Shown: in pieces, positions 18,171 through 28,043 of the stretch
How positions within the stretch are numbered: position 1 is the first letter of the stretch
Layout: every line of letters starts with the position of its first letter
DNA from: Novipirellula galeiformis
Lineage (GTDB): Bacteria > Planctomycetota > Planctomycetia > Pirellulales > Pirellulaceae
Assembly (NCBI RefSeq): GCF_007860095.1
Contig: NZ_SJPT01000009.1
Coordinates: 151,693-215,692 of the forward strand
Direction: 5' to 3'
Length of the DNA: 64,000 nt
Notes under the pieces: model-generated
Told to the model about the DNA's origin: nothing
What the model saw: the letters and a program-made list of their open reading frames with translations, nothing else
Database searches by the model: none
Position numbers and translations under genes: made by a program

Positions 18171-19175
18171 TTATTCCTCGTGGTCCACCGCACCGGAATC
18201 GAGCGACGGCCGACTGCCTTCGGGAGGTTGTAACGCTTCGATAAACCAATCGACTTTTGCCTGCGATTGACTTTGCACCAACTTCTCCAAAAGAGCTTTC
18301 GTCGCATCACGACGCAGCGGAGCAATGTCCGAGAGCGTTTCAAAGGCGATCGGCATTTCTTCAAATCGATGCACAAAGACCACATGCATTCCCAACGGAC
18401 TTTGCACGGGGTCACTGACCGCCCCGGTTTCCGTGTTACGGACGACTTGCATTACACTCGCGGGCAAATCGCCCTCCTTTGTCACCCAACCCAGCCTCCC
18501 TCCGTCGCCTGCGGACACCGAATTGCTGTGGTCTCGCGCCGCGGCCGCGAACGCTAGTCCGACATCGCTGGCATCGCGGATCCCTTTTACAAGGTCGCTC
18601 AGTCGATGGCGGATTGAGTCGACCTGATCAGGATCCGACGAATCGGCAGCCACAAAAATCTGAGACACTTCCCAGCGACCGCCGCCGTAATGCGACTTTC
18701 GATTCTCAAAAAAACGTCGCAAATTCGCTTCGGTTAATCGGCTCTTCACAAAGTGTCCCCAGGAGACCTTGAAATCGAGATCATCGCGAACCGATTTTTC
18801 GGTCGAGTAACGTTCCTTTGCATATTGATGCAGATCACTACCACGCCGCTTCAGCTCGCGCTGCAGTGACTCCATTTGACGATCCACTAGTAACGTGAGT
18901 GCGTCGCCGCCTTGGTCATGCAACGACCTCAGTGCTAAATGTCGTCGCACCAACAACGACGCAGTCGCCTGTTGCACGCGAACATCAATCCGGTTGAATT
19001 GATTCACGCCAAAGCGTTCGATGAGCACCAAGTTCAATTCGCCAAGAAAGATGGGTTGTCCATCAATTGCGGCAAACGGATCTTCGGGCTTCCATTTTTC
19101 TTCGCCAAACGAGTCCGCCGAGAACAGGACTTTCAGCAACAAAAAAACGCACCCCCATCGCTTTAGTTGGATCAT
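18171..19175 (-). CDS. Exported parvulin-type peptidyl-prolyl isomerase
   Basis: 334 residues with a signal peptide (WGCVFLLLKVLFSADSFG). An N-terminal helical SurA-like region (about 30-165) is followed by a parvulin domain (about 165-275): WEVSQIFVAADSS, an AAARDHSNSVSAGDGGRLGWVTKEGDLP core and SPLGMHVVFVHRFEE at its end. Parvulins isomerise X-Pro bonds and help fold exported proteins. Start ATG 19175 overlaps the stop of the upstream exported hypothetical by four bases (ATGA), so they are translationally coupled. It may act specifically on that protein or on a shared pathway. The second SurA-like protein of the window is at 58.1 kb. Confidence 0.88.
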   Translation of the reverse strand: MIQLKRWGCVFLLLKVLFSADSFGEEKWKPEDPFAAIDGQPIFLGELNLVLIERFGVNQFNRIDVRVQQATASLLVRRHLALRSLHDQGGDALTLLVDRQMESLQRELKRRGSDLHQYAKERYSTEKSVRDDLDFKVSWGHFVKSRLTEANLRRFFENRKSHYGGGRWEVSQIFVAADSSDPDQVDSIRHRLSDLVKGIRDASDVGLAFAAAARDHSNSVSAGDGGRLGWVTKEGDLPASVMQVVRNTETGAVSDPVQSPLGMHVVFVHRFEEMPIAFETLSDIAPLRRDATKALLEKLVQSQSQAKVDWFIEALQPPEGSRPSLDSGAVDHEE

Positions 19176-20476
19176 GGCAACAGGATATCCTGAAGGACGA
19201 AGGAGACTTCATTCGGCACGACCGAGGTGGGTGACTCGTAAATCAAGGTGGAATCGATAACGGCATCGCCGAGATCAAAAAAGTAACCGATCCCAACTCC
19301 ATTGGCGGCTTGCCGGTAAACTTCGTAGCCGAGGTGATCGGCGCGAGAACCGTCGGGGCGTTTGACATACGCACTATTTTCAAAAATCCATTGTCGATGG
19401 CTCTCAAGTGAGCGTCCAGCATCATCGAGGGTGATCGCGACACGGATTTCGTGCAGCGGTCCGTTCTTTCGCAATTCCTCGACTTGCACCTCCATGGCAT
19501 CGAGTTTCTTTTTGTTGCCAACCTCGCTCAAGGCCAACTCAAAGACTTGGCGTTTGCCGGGCAACAGCGCCTTGATGACTCCGGAAAGCGACTCGACTTT
19601 CTCCGGTTGCCCGGCGGGTAATTGCATGGGCAAATAGAACTCACTAAAGGAAATCTCGCTGTTGGTTGCGATATCGATCGTCTCGCCTGTTTCTTGTGGC
19701 TTGAGCGCGGCGCCGTCGTCGAGTGTCCCCCGTAGTTGAGCGATCGGAATACTTAAACCGATCGGCGTCATCCGTGGCTCCCAACTGATTTCCATACTGA
19801 GATTCAGAGCACTCAGTTTCGGATGATTCAAAACGCGACGTGAATTGACCGACGTGGGTTCGATTCGATAGACACCGGCGTAGGCCGCTGAGTCGACCCG
19901 AGATGGCCGATCAGACTCACGCGTGACAATTTGCAAACTCTCGCGTTCCCCCCCGTAAAAGTTGACATCCAAATTGGCTTGATCCAAGATCAAATCCACG
20001 GCATGCCAAAACGACAATGGAGTTGCCACCGCTTGAATCGGTACCGACGTGTCACCGTGATATTCAAATTCCACGCCGCTATCGCGGCTGATCGCTTCGA
20101 ATGCCTCGCCGACCGTTTTTACTCCGTCCAAGCGAATCACCACCGCCGAGGGCTGAGTCTCCGCTTTGGTGCGCAGCGAAAGCAATGTTTTCCGCACGCG
20201 TGTGAGTCGTTCCGAAGCTTCGATCGACATCCCCGGCTTACGCTCAGGTAGCAACGGAAGCACCTCAGGGCCCGCTTGAATCAGCGAGTTTTCCGCCGCT
20301 TTGCGTTTCGCCAAACTCGATGCGTCAAGCTCGTCGACCCATTGGAGCACATCGGATTTGAGCTCCGCAGCGGGATCCTGACTTCGCACGACCGCGGCCA
20401 ACGCGACCATAAAAATCGTCGCCACACTCAAACGAAGCAGAATCGGCAAAATTGGCTTAATCATCATTTCCATCAC
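19172..20476 (-). CDS. Exported hypothetical protein with a secretin-N-like segment
   Basis: 434 residues with a signal peptide (LPILLRLSVATIFMVALAAVVRSQ). Residues 35-95 form charged helices with a HEAT-like feel (LDASSLAKRKAAENSLIQAGPEVLPLL). The segment around 115-170 (VKTVGEAFEAISRDSGVEFEYHGDTSVPIQAVATPLSFWHAVDLILDQANLDVNFY, positions approximate) resembles the small STN/secretin N-domain. The rest is predicted beta-rich and not recognised. It is translationally coupled to the parvulin downstream (ATGA overlap at 19172-19175). A role in the cell envelope is likely; nothing more specific can be supported. Confidence 0.8.
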   Translation of the reverse strand: MMEMMIKPILPILLRLSVATIFMVALAAVVRSQDPAAELKSDVLQWVDELDASSLAKRKAAENSLIQAGPEVLPLLPERKPGMSIEASERLTRVRKTLLSLRTKAETQPSAVVIRLDGVKTVGEAFEAISRDSGVEFEYHGDTSVPIQAVATPLSFWHAVDLILDQANLDVNFYGGERESLQIVTRESDRPSRVDSAAYAGVYRIEPTSVNSRRVLNHPKLSALNLSMEISWEPRMTPIGLSIPIAQLRGTLDDGAALKPQETGETIDIATNSEISFSEFYLPMQLPAGQPEKVESLSGVIKALLPGKRQVFELALSEVGNKKKLDAMEVQVEELRKNGPLHEIRVAITLDDAGRSLESHRQWIFENSAYVKRPDGSRADHLGYEVYRQAANGVGIGYFFDLGDAVIDSTLIYESPTSVVPNEVSFVLQDILLP

Positions 20477-20590
20477 CGTTGACCTAACGAAGGTTCCTCA
20501 CCGACACAGACGTTTGTGGGCATCCCTCCGATTCTAACCTACCTTTGCAGTGAACGCTCACCCTCCTTCTGCACCGATGGAATTGAATCG

Positions 20591-21679
20591 ATGGCCTCCA
20601 AGCGAATTCGCTTTTGCCTCCTAACATTGCTGGCGTTGTTCGTGATTGTCGGCGGAAACAAGGCGACGGGGCAAGTCAGTGGATTGATTGAATTTTCCGC
20701 TGCGGGACGACTTCAGCGAGGGATTCCCCTGGTTTCATTAGCCCAAGAAATCGTGGTGATGGGGCGGGATGGATGGTTGCATTCGATCGACCCGACCCAA
20801 CCCGAAACGCAACTAAAATCGCTCGATGGCGATTATCAGCCACTCTCGGCAGTCGAACTGCGCAGCCAATTGCGTGCGGAGTTTGGCAGCGACTTTGAAG
20901 TCGTCGCAACCCAAAACTTTCTGGTCGTCCAACCTAAAAACCGGGGCGATCGATGGGCAAAATTGTTCGAGCAATCCCATCGTGGCTTTGTCGCTTACAT
21001 GAGCAAGCGTGGCGTGCACGTTCGCCAAGGCCGGTTTCCCATGGTCGCCATCGTGTTCCCCGACTCAAACGCGATGTACGACGAGTTTAAAAAGCAAAAA
21101 ATTGATGTCTCACGCGTTGCCGGAATCTATTCCAACAACAGCAATCGAGTGATGACCCACGACAGTGGACACTTCTCGTTGGTCGCCGCAACCGTCCGTC
21201 ACGAAGCCGCCCATCAATCGGCCTTTAACACCGGCGTCCACAGCCGCTTGAACAATACGCCGAAGTGGATCACCGAAGGGATTGGGCAACTTTTCGAGCC
21301 GCAAGCCACCACCAACATGCACACGACCGCCCAGCGTCGTGAGCGTGTCAACCGAGAGAGTCTCGACATCCTGCGATCGTCCTACCCCCGCGAAAAGGAC
21401 GCTGAATTTAACCAGGCCATCTTTGACATGATCTCAGGGGACGAGATGTTTGCCGACGAACCACAGGTCCAAAACGCCTATTCGGTCGCCTGGGCGATGA
21501 TGTTCTATCTCGCCGAGCGGCAACCGCGTGAATTCGCTAAGATCCTCAATCACACCGCGACACGTCGACCGTTCACAACCTACGGGCGCAACGAGCGACG
21601 GGACGACTTTGAAGCCGTGATCGGAATGGACGCGGCAGAATTCAGTAAACGAGTCCGTCGTTTTCTTGACTCGCTCTAA
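20591..21679 (+). CDS. DUF1570 exported protein with a putative zinc-protease motif
   Basis: The start at 20591 (363 residues) is preferred over 20516 because a signal peptide follows (RFCLLTLLALFVIVGG). DUF1570 proteins are widespread in planctomycetes. The conserved HEAAHQSAFNTGV contains an HExxH-like sequence (His-Glu-Ala-Ala-His) and a downstream WITEGIGQLFEP places a glutamate as in gluzincin-type metallopeptidases. A peptidase activity is therefore possible but unproven for the family. The convergent corA stop is only five bases away, so the transcripts must overlap at their ends. Confidence 0.87.
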   Translation: MASKRIRFCLLTLLALFVIVGGNKATGQVSGLIEFSAAGRLQRGIPLVSLAQEIVVMGRDGWLHSIDPTQPETQLKSLDGDYQPLSAVELRSQLRAEFGSDFEVVATQNFLVVQPKNRGDRWAKLFEQSHRGFVAYMSKRGVHVRQGRFPMVAIVFPDSNAMYDEFKKQKIDVSRVAGIYSNNSNRVMTHDSGHFSLVAATVRHEAAHQSAFNTGVHSRLNNTPKWITEGIGQLFEPQATTNMHTTAQRRERVNRESLDILRSSYPREKDAEFNQAIFDMISGDEMFADEPQVQNAYSVAWAMMFYLAERQPREFAKILNHTATRRPFTTYGRNERRDDFEAVIGMDAAEFSKRVRRFLDSL

Positions 21680-21684
21680 GTCGA

Positions 21685-22800
21685 TTAACGTCGCAACCAA
21701 CCGCGGCGATAAAAAACCCACAACATTCCGCAAGCCATCGATCCCATCATCGCAAGCGCCATCGGATACCCCCATTGCCAACGAGTTTCGGGCATATTCC
21801 ATTCCGATCGGCTGCTGTCGAAATTCATTCCATAAACCCCAGCGACAAACGACATGGGGATAAAAATCGTCGAGATCAAAGTCAACAAACGCATCACATC
21901 ATTGGTTCGTTGACTCAAACTCGTGAAATACAAGTCTCGCAAATCGGTAACGACTTCACGAAACGACTCGGTCACCTCCAGAATATGAGCGGCATGATCC
22001 GAGCAATCGCGAAAAAACAAACGCGTGTCCTCGCTAAACCGACTGTCCGATTCCTTAATCAAACGTTGAATGGTTTCACGGTGTCCGTAGGCGATTTTCC
22101 GCAGATACGTCAGCTCTCGCTTGGCATCACGAATTTGCACCTGTTCAATCGGCCCCGGTGAGTCCGTGACGTCATCTTCGAGTTTCTCCAGCGTGCGACC
22201 GTACTCTTCGAGTAGCGGAAAAAAGGCATCCAGAAGCGCGTCGACCAAGCAGTACAACAAATAGTCGGCTGGATTATGGCGAACTCGTCCAAGCGACTGA
22301 CGAATGCGTCGACGCACCGGCTCGAACGAATCACCAGGATGCTCTTGGAACGAAATCAAGGTGTTGCCACAAAGCACCAACGACACCTGTTCCAAGTGCA
22401 ACGGGATTTGCTGATCCGTCATTCTCAAAATCACCACCAACCGATCTTGGATTGTGTCGACCTTGGGACGTTGGTGGGTGTGGACGATATCCTCAAGCAA
22501 CAGCGGGTGAATACCAAAACGCTCTCCGATCATCTCGATCATCCGATGGTCCGCCAATCCGACGACGTTGATCCACTGGGTGCCTGTGGAGACGTCCGCG
22601 AGTGAGCGAACATCGACCGATTCACTCTCACGCAATGACTCGGCATCGAAATAAATGCGTTCGACGTGAGTGGGGGTGGCCGTTTTGCTAGAACGTATTT
22701 TTCCCGGAACCGCACCGACACGCGTCCGCCGCTGAAACGGTTGGAAGAAATGCTTGCGGAAATGAAGACGCCGCGGCTGATGTTGCTGAGATTCGTCCAC
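21685..22800 (-). CDS. corA: Magnesium/cobalt transporter CorA
   Basis: 371 residues. The long cytoplasmic alpha/beta and helical funnel (residues 40-305) precedes two C-terminal membrane segments (about 312-331 and 348-366). The selectivity signature GMN is present in GVYGMNF between them. CorA proteins are homopentameric Mg2+ (also Co2+/Ni2+) channels closed by cytoplasmic Mg2+. The N-terminal 45 residues are basic and variable, so the true start could be somewhat later. The gene is not linked to mgtE at 12.2 kb. Confidence 0.95.
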   Translation of the reverse strand: MDESQQHQPRRLHFRKHFFQPFQRRTRVGAVPGKIRSSKTATPTHVERIYFDAESLRESESVDVRSLADVSTGTQWINVVGLADHRMIEMIGERFGIHPLLLEDIVHTHQRPKVDTIQDRLVVILRMTDQQIPLHLEQVSLVLCGNTLISFQEHPGDSFEPVRRRIRQSLGRVRHNPADYLLYCLVDALLDAFFPLLEEYGRTLEKLEDDVTDSPGPIEQVQIRDAKRELTYLRKIAYGHRETIQRLIKESDSRFSEDTRLFFRDCSDHAAHILEVTESFREVVTDLRDLYFTSLSQRTNDVMRLLTLISTIFIPMSFVAGVYGMNFDSSRSEWNMPETRWQWGYPMALAMMGSMACGMLWVFYRRGWLRR

Positions 22801-22943
22801 GGAACCCTACCTCAAATGGGCATACGGTATTTCGTCACTGACCTTCACTTTAGCGGCCACCCCGAGACAACGCGAAGCTCTTTGTGAAATGCCGCTAAAA
22901 ACGGCCACACGCCTTGAGACTCGCGTGGGCGATGGGCGGCAGG

Positions 22944-23011
22944 GCCCCAGAAATAGCACAGCCCAGAATAGCACAGCCCAGAAATAGCAGCACAGCCCCA
23001 GAGATAGCACG
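22944..23011. repeat. Short tandem repeat, four degenerate units of 15-19 nt
   Basis: Units GCCCCAGAAATAGCACA (22944), GCCCAGAATAGCACA (22961), a 19-nt unit (22976) and a 17-nt unit (22995) follow each other without spacers. The array lies between the start of corA and the end of the isochorismatase gene, within a 267-base gap. Function unknown; replication slippage is the simplest origin. Confidence 0.85.
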
Positions 23012-23067
23012 GCCGCAGGTTGGCAACGGCGCCGCAGCAACTTGGTCGCCAACCACCCGCGTCGCAT

Positions 23068-23634
23068 CTAGCGTCGCTTTTTCACTAATTGGCTAATCGC
23101 TTTGAATTGCGGATGCTCCGAGGTTCCGAGCCATTCGAAGAGCACCGATTCCACCGTCGTGATCGTCGCTCCGGCCGCCTGCATTCGCTGCATCGCGATT
23201 TCATGATCGCGTCCATGACGCGACGCCACCGCTTCGGCAACGACGAACGGAGCAAAGCCTTCGGCGATCAAATCCAACACGGTTTGCAACACACAAACAT
23301 GCGTCTCGACCCCGGTGATGACAATTTGATCGCGAGCTTGCTTGCTCCAGTCTTCAATCGCAGCACGGCAAACCGTCGCGCTAAAGTCACGTTTTTCCTC
23401 GACGAAATCACAAACATCACCCAACGGGTGGACCAAACCGCCAAGACCTTGCGGGTACTGGAGCGTCGCTGCGTGCGGCACTTCGACGAGCGCCGCCGCC
23501 TCGATCAAACGCATGGTTTGTTCCACCACGGCATTACCCGAGGGAATCACAGGCAGCAATTTTTCTTGCAGATCGATGACCCACAACGCACTGCGATCCG
23601 AGCAAAGTCGTCGCGATGATTTAACGTGTGGCAT
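23068..23634 (-). CDS. Isochorismatase-like cysteine hydrolase
   Basis: 188 residues, the standard size for the family (YcaC/nicotinamidase fold). The predicted triad is visible: Asp in ALWVIDLQEKL (near residue 21), Lys in VEEKRDFSA (near 81) and Cys in VITGVETHVCVLQTVLDL (near 114), together with the cis-peptide region before the cysteine. The substrate cannot be deduced. The start lies two bases after the fmdB stop, so it is the last gene of the chaperone cluster transcript as far as can be seen. A link with protein quality control is not obvious. Confidence 0.9.
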   Translation of the reverse strand: MPHVKSSRRLCSDRSALWVIDLQEKLLPVIPSGNAVVEQTMRLIEAAALVEVPHAATLQYPQGLGGLVHPLGDVCDFVEEKRDFSATVCRAAIEDWSKQARDQIVITGVETHVCVLQTVLDLIAEGFAPFVVAEAVASRHGRDHEIAMQRMQAAGATITTVESVLFEWLGTSEHPQFKAISQLVKKRR

Positions 23635-23636
23635 GC

Positions 23637-23933
23637 CTAGGAATCGCTTTTGGACTTCTTCGGTTTGCTGGCCTTGGATTCCGTTTTGCTTGAAGCACTC
23701 GCATCGCTCGCTGGTTTCTTATCGGCCTTGGCAGCCTTTTTGTAACCGTCGCTGCGATAGTCCGTTTGATAGAATCCGCTGCCTTTGAACATGATCGCCG
23801 CTCCCGCTCCGAACAAACGCTTCAGTTTGTTCTTTTTGCATTCCGGGCACTTCTTCACAATGGGATCGTTGATCCCTTGAAAGAGCTCCATCGCGTGGCC
23901 GCAGGCGTCACATTCATAATCGTAAGTTGGCAT
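23637..23933 (-). CDS. FmdB-type zinc ribbon protein
   Basis: 98 residues. The FmdB-like zinc ribbon occupies residues 1-42: YECDACGHAMELFQ and KKCPECKKNKLKRLFG give the two CxxC pairs. The usual FKGSGFYQTDYR follows. The tail (65-98) is lysine-, serine- and alanine-rich and probably disordered. These small proteins are of unknown role and often lie near formamidase, chaperone or translation genes. It sits 81 bases after grpE and two bases before the isochorismatase-like gene. Confidence 0.92.
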   Translation of the reverse strand: MPTYDYECDACGHAMELFQGINDPIVKKCPECKKNKLKRLFGAGAAIMFKGSGFYQTDYRSDGYKKAAKADKKPASDASASSKTESKASKPKKSKSDS

Positions 23934-24014
23934 GGGAATCGTTGCCCTTAATGATTGACCAAATTGGAACGTTAAAACAGAAGTGGGAAGCAGGGGATCG
24001 CAAGGCCGAGCAAG

Positions 24015-24575
24015 TTAGTTCGCAGGCCCTGTGCTAACGATGACTTGACTTGCGCGGATAACACGGTCGTGCATTTGGAAACCGCTGACCGCGACATGGG
24101 CGATGGTACCGGCCGCATGTTCGTCGCTGGGGATCTGTGAAATGGCTTCGTGAAAATTGGGATCGAACTGCTCGCCCTGAGCGGGAATCTCACGAACGCT
24201 ATATTTGACAAGCGTATCGTCGAGTTGCTTTGCCACGATCGCGACCCCTTCACGTAGTCCGGCGGAATCACTTGAAGAATCGGCCGCTTCAATCGCACGG
24301 TGCAAATTGTCGCGTACTTGCAAAAGGTCATTGACCAACGGAACCGACGCGAAACGCAACTGGTCTTCGAAGTCACGCCGCATTCGTTTACGAAAGTTCT
24401 CGGCTTCGGCTTGCGCCATCAACACCCGTTTTTCCGCCGATTCAGACGACGCCCGCAGTCGCTCCATTTCTTCGTCACGACTTTCCGGGAGATCCCCCGT
24501 TTCTTCTTCGTGCACGGCATCCATCGCGTCGATCTCATCCATTTCTTGCTGTGACTTCTTTTCTTCTTCGTTCAT
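24015..24575 (-). CDS. grpE: Nucleotide exchange factor GrpE
   Basis: 186 residues. The acidic N-terminus and long coiled-coil helix (about 30-95, with RVLMAQAEAENFRKRMRRDFEDQLRFA) are followed by the beta domain with the family pattern GEQFDPNFHEAISQIPSDEHAAGTIAHVAVSGFQMHDRVIRASQVIVSTG. GrpE releases ADP from DnaK. dnaK itself is not in the window. It starts eight bases after the dnaJ stop, and the order dnaJ then grpE is the reverse of the usual grpE-dnaK-dnaJ arrangement. Confidence 0.95.
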   Translation of the reverse strand: MNEEEKKSQQEMDEIDAMDAVHEEETGDLPESRDEEMERLRASSESAEKRVLMAQAEAENFRKRMRRDFEDQLRFASVPLVNDLLQVRDNLHRAIEAADSSSDSAGLREGVAIVAKQLDDTLVKYSVREIPAQGEQFDPNFHEAISQIPSDEHAAGTIAHVAVSGFQMHDRVIRASQVIVSTGPAN

Positions 24576-24583
24576 CTTTCACT

Positions 24584-25738
24584 TCATGATTCTTGGGGTT
24601 GGGCGTCAGGATCAAAAAAGGTCCTGAGTTTATCGAGGAACGATTTCCGGTGCGGTAGCACCGATTCATGTTCGAGTTGAGCCAATTCGCGAAGCAATTT
24701 CTCTTGCTCGCCAGAAAGCTTTTTGGGCACTTCGATCATCACTTGGATTAATAAATCCCCCGCGCGTCCACCGCGTGGGTCCATGATGCCTTTGCCACGG
24801 AGCGTAAACACATCGCCGTTTTGGGTCCCCGCATCGACTCGAAGCGACTCGGGGCCCACCAAGGTAGGCACTTCGATTTCGGCGCCCAAGGCCGCTTGCG
24901 TGTACGAGATCGGCAACTGCAGAATCAAGTGGATGCCATCGCGTTTGAACAACGCATGAGGTAACACGGAAATGAAACAATAGCAGTCACCGGGAGGCCC
25001 GCCGTCGGGGCTCGCCTCACCCTCATTCTGCAAACGGACTCGCATACCGTCGTCGACCCCGGCAGGGATCTCGACCGTCAATTCCGCTTTTTCGTTTTGC
25101 AGTCCTGCCCCGCGGCAATCGCCACAAGGTTGACTGATTTGTTGTCCGGTGCCATGGCAATGGGGACAAGCGGTTTGCACTCGCAGAATCCCAGCCGATT
25201 GGATCACTTGCCCACGGCCACCACAGGTACCACAGGGTTCCGGCTGGCTGCCCGGTGCGGCACCGCTGCCTTCGCAGGTGACACAGCGAATGCGTCGCCG
25301 AAAGGAGATGTCCTTGCTGACACCGCGGGCGGCTTCTTCCAAGGTCAACGTCACGTTGCAACGAATATCAGCGCCTCGCCGCGAACGTCGCCGACCTCCA
25401 CCGCCTCCGCGTGATCCGAACAGATCACCAAACATACCGCCGCCAAACAAATCTCCGAATGCTTCGAAGATATCTTCGACATCGTGAGATTGGTGCGCCA
25501 TCCCATCGACCCCGGCATGGCCATAGCGGTCGTAGCGTTCCCGCTTGGCTTGGTCGCTGAGAATTTCGTAGGCCTCGGAGGCCTCTTTGAACTTCTCGAC
25601 AGCATCTTCGTCATTCTTATTGCTGTCGGGATGGAACTTGATCGCGAGCTTGCGATACGCTCGATCGAGTTCCTGTTTCGCCGCATCGCGTCCCACTCCT
25701 AGGACGGTGTAATAATCACGTTTTTCAGCCATAACCAC
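24584..25738 (-). CDS. dnaJ: Chaperone DnaJ (Hsp40)
   Basis: 384 residues; start at 25738 or at the ATG two codons later. The J domain (residues 7-72) contains the HPD motif in KFHPDSNKN and is followed by a Gly/Phe-rich linker ([22 protein letters not shown]). The zinc-binding region has four CxxCxGxG-type repeats ([32 protein letters not shown]), making this a type I DnaJ, and the two beta-barrel substrate domains close the protein. It delivers substrates to DnaK and stimulates its ATPase. It lies 187 bases downstream of groEL copy 1, with a hairpin in between, and eight bases before grpE. Confidence 0.96.
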   Translation of the reverse strand: MVMAEKRDYYTVLGVGRDAAKQELDRAYRKLAIKFHPDSNKNDEDAVEKFKEASEAYEILSDQAKRERYDRYGHAGVDGMAHQSHDVEDIFEAFGDLFGGGMFGDLFGSRGGGGGRRRSRRGADIRCNVTLTLEEAARGVSKDISFRRRIRCVTCEGSGAAPGSQPEPCGTCGGRGQVIQSAGILRVQTACPHCHGTGQQISQPCGDCRGAGLQNEKAELTVEIPAGVDDGMRVRLQNEGEASPDGGPPGDCYCFISVLPHALFKRDGIHLILQLPISYTQAALGAEIEVPTLVGPESLRVDAGTQNGDVFTLRGKGIMDPRGGRAGDLLIQVMIEVPKKLSGEQEKLLRELAQLEHESVLPHRKSFLDKLRTFFDPDAQPQES

Positions 25739-25832
25739 GGCAACAATATCCAGAACAAAAAAATCAGAAGAGCAAAACAGCGAGACTCGCTAACAATCCG
25801 GCCGCAATCCTATCCGGCCCCTCATACCAAAG

Positions 25833-25862
25833 CGGGTCGCACGCCAATCTGGCGACGACCCG
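25833..25862 (-). promoter_or_regulatory. Hairpin between groEL copy 1 and dnaJ
   Basis: Arms CGGGTCG (25833-25839) and CGACCCG (25856-25862) enclose a second stem CGCC/GGCG with the loop AATCT. No T-run follows in the minus-strand sense, so it is more likely an RNA processing or stability element, or a partial terminator, than a strong stop. Confidence 0.6.
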
Positions 25863-25925
25863 ATTCAGTATGGCATTCCTGGGTGCGGCACGATGATCTA
25901 CAACGATCGCCGCCCCCTTGATCGA

Positions 25926-27545
25926 CTAAGAAACAACGCCTTCGACAGGTCGTTTTTCCTTATCTTCGGTATCGAAGTTGGTGACCATGGCTTCGGTCGT
26001 CAACATCAAACCGGCGATGCTGCCCGCGTTTGTCAACGCGGTGCGTGCGACCTTCACAGGGTCAATCACGCCCGCCTTCAACATGTCGCAGTACTGACCG
26101 GTGTTGGCATCGTAGCCGATCGTCGGCCCTTTTTGCAGCACTTCGTCAACCACCACGCTGCCGTCGATGCCGCCGTTATCAGCGATTTGACGCATCGGAG
26201 CATCCAACGCTTGCAAAATAATGCCAACGCCGATCTTCTCGTCGCCCCGAGCTTTCTTCTGCGCCGCTTCGACCGCTTCGCGACAACGCACCAAGGCAAC
26301 GCCACCGCCGGGAAGAATACCTTCTTCGACTGCGGCACGCGTGGCATGCAGTGCGTCTTCCAAACGAGCCTTGGTTTGCTTCATCTCGGCTTCGGTTTCG
26401 GCACCCACACTGATGACCGCCACACCGCCGGCGAGCTTCGCCAAACGCTCTTGGTATTTTTCCTTGTCGTACTCGCTATCGGTTTGCTCGATTTGAGCGC
26501 GGATCTGGGCCACTCGCTTGTCGATGTCGGCACGCTTTCCGCTGCCTTCGACAATCGTGGTGTTGCCCTTGTCGACGTTGACCTTCTTGGCGCGACCGAG
26601 TTGCTCCAACGTCACATTTTCGAGTTGGATCCCCAAGTCTTCGCTGATCAACGTTCCGCCCGTCAACGTGGCGATATCGCCAAGCATGGCCTTGCGGCGA
26701 TCGCCAAAGCCAGGAGCCTTGACGGCACACACATTCAACGTGCCACGCAACTTGTTGACCACCAACAACGTTAACGCTTCCGCATCCACGTCTTCGGCAA
26801 TGATCAACAAAGGTTGACCGGTCTGAGCCGTCTTTTCCAACAACGGAACCAGATCGCGAATGTTGCTGATCTTCTTCTCGTAAAGCAGAACGAGGGCGTC
26901 TTCAAGAACCGCCTCCATCGTGCTTGGATCGTTGATGAAGTAGGGGGAGATGTAGCCCTTGTCGAACTGCATCCCATCGACGTAATTGACTTCGGTCTCG
27001 CGGCTCTTGCCTTCTTCGACCGTGATCACGCCGTCCTTGCCCACTCGCTCCAACGCATCGGCCAACAAGTTACCGATCACTTTGTCATTGTTGGCGCTGA
27101 TCGCTCCAACGTTCGCGATTTGCTCTTTGTTCTTGACCGGTTGGCCCATCGCGATCAATTGCTCGGACGCCGCTTGAACCCCCTTGTCGATTCCACGACG
27201 AATCGCCGCTGGATTGCTACCGGCAACGATGTTGCGGAGCCCTTCTTTGAAGATCGCACGAGCCAAAACGGTGGCGGTGGTCGTACCGTCGCCGGCGAGG
27301 TCGCTGGTCTTTTGAGCGACCTCGATGACCAACTTGGCTCCCATGTTCTCGAAACGATCTTCGAGTTCAATTTCTTTAGCGACCGTGACACCGTCTTTGG
27401 TTACGGTGGGTCCGCCAAACGACTTGTCGATGATCACATTGCGACCGGTCGGTCCCATCGTTACGGCGACCGCATTGGCCAACTTGTCGACGCCCGCCAA
27501 CATGCGAGCCCGCGCGTGGTCGTCAAATAGCAGTTGTTTTGCCAC
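25926..27545 (-). CDS. groEL: Chaperonin GroEL, copy without a GGM tail
   Basis: 539 residues. Equatorial ATP-binding motifs are intact: [17 protein letters not shown], the nucleotide-binding loop [14 protein letters not shown] and the C-terminal [13 protein letters not shown]. The apical domain is complete ([18 protein letters not shown]). The C-terminus ends [13 protein letters not shown] with no Gly-Gly-Met repeat; the tail that fills the cavity floor in typical GroEL is therefore absent, as in many second GroEL copies. It folds proteins with GroES in an ATP-driven double ring. It lies 145 bases downstream of groES and upstream of dnaJ on the same strand, which fits a specialised copy kept within one stress cluster. 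Confidence 0.96.
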   Translation of the reverse strand: MAKQLLFDDHARARMLAGVDKLANAVAVTMGPTGRNVIIDKSFGGPTVTKDGVTVAKEIELEDRFENMGAKLVIEVAQKTSDLAGDGTTTATVLARAIFKEGLRNIVAGSNPAAIRRGIDKGVQAASEQLIAMGQPVKNKEQIANVGAISANNDKVIGNLLADALERVGKDGVITVEEGKSRETEVNYVDGMQFDKGYISPYFINDPSTMEAVLEDALVLLYEKKISNIRDLVPLLEKTAQTGQPLLIIAEDVDAEALTLLVVNKLRGTLNVCAVKAPGFGDRRKAMLGDIATLTGGTLISEDLGIQLENVTLEQLGRAKKVNVDKGNTTIVEGSGKRADIDKRVAQIRAQIEQTDSEYDKEKYQERLAKLAGGVAVISVGAETEAEMKQTKARLEDALHATRAAVEEGILPGGGVALVRCREAVEAAQKKARGDEKIGVGIILQALDAPMRQIADNGGIDGSVVVDEVLQKGPTIGYDANTGQYCDMLKAGVIDPVKVARTALTNAGSIAGLMLTTEAMVTNFDTEDKEKRPVEGVVS

Positions 27546-27594
27546 GAGTGAATTCCTGTAATGAATATTGCTGTTGTTCGTTCTATTGATTCAG

Positions 27595-27617
27595 CGGCGG
27601 TGACACACACGCCGCCG
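27595..27617 (-). promoter_or_regulatory. GC-rich hairpin between groES and groEL copy 1
   Basis: CGGCGG (27595-27600) pairs with CCGCCG (27612-27617) around an 11-nt loop, in the 145-base gap upstream of groEL copy 1. No T-run is attached. It could tune read-through, or mRNA stability, between groES and groEL. Confidence 0.5.
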
Positions 27618-27690
27618 AGCTATTTCGCCAACCCCCTTACCGCAAAGCAAACCTGCTCTGCGGGAGTGCGAAAATCGAAAGCGCTGTAAA

Positions 27691-27987
27691 CTACAGAACC
27701 TTGGCCAAGATATCGCTCTCACGAAGGATCTTCATTTCGCGGCCATCGACTTCGATGTTGCTTCCGCCGTACTTGCCGTAAATCACCACGTCGCCCACGG
27801 TGACACTTAGCTCACCACGGTTTCCGCTATCCAACATCTTGCCAGGCCCGACAGCGACCACGGTGCCACGCTGTGGTTTTTCGCGAGCCGAATCGGGGAG
27901 CACGATACCGCCCGCGGTGGTTTCTTCCGCTTCGACAGGCTCAACAACAATGCGATCATCCAACGGACGTAGGTTCATTTTTGCCAT
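27691..27987 (-). CDS. groES: Co-chaperonin GroES
   Basis: 98 residues from the ATG at 27987, which gives the standard beginning MAKMNLRPLDDRIVVEPVEAEE; an in-frame ATG at 28038 would add 17 unrelated residues. The mobile loop region EETTAGGIVLPDSAREKPQRG and the C-terminal GKYGGSNIEVDGREMKILRESDILAKVL are typical. GroES caps the GroEL ring as a heptamer. It lies between two groEL genes, so which partner it serves, or both, cannot be told from sequence. Confidence 0.97.
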   Translation of the reverse strand: MAKMNLRPLDDRIVVEPVEAEETTAGGIVLPDSAREKPQRGTVVAVGPGKMLDSGNRGELSVTVGDVVIYGKYGGSNIEVDGREMKILRESDILAKVL

Positions 27988-28043
27988 AGTATTTTTCTTA
28001 TCTGTATTGAGAGTTGTGTTTAAAAAGGATTCGTTCAAATGGG

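Noticed and set aside
25893..26774. 293-residue open frame on the plus strand antisense to groEL
   Set aside because: It overlaps a certain groEL gene throughout; the His/Arg/Asn-rich product is typical of the complement of a GC-skewed gene.
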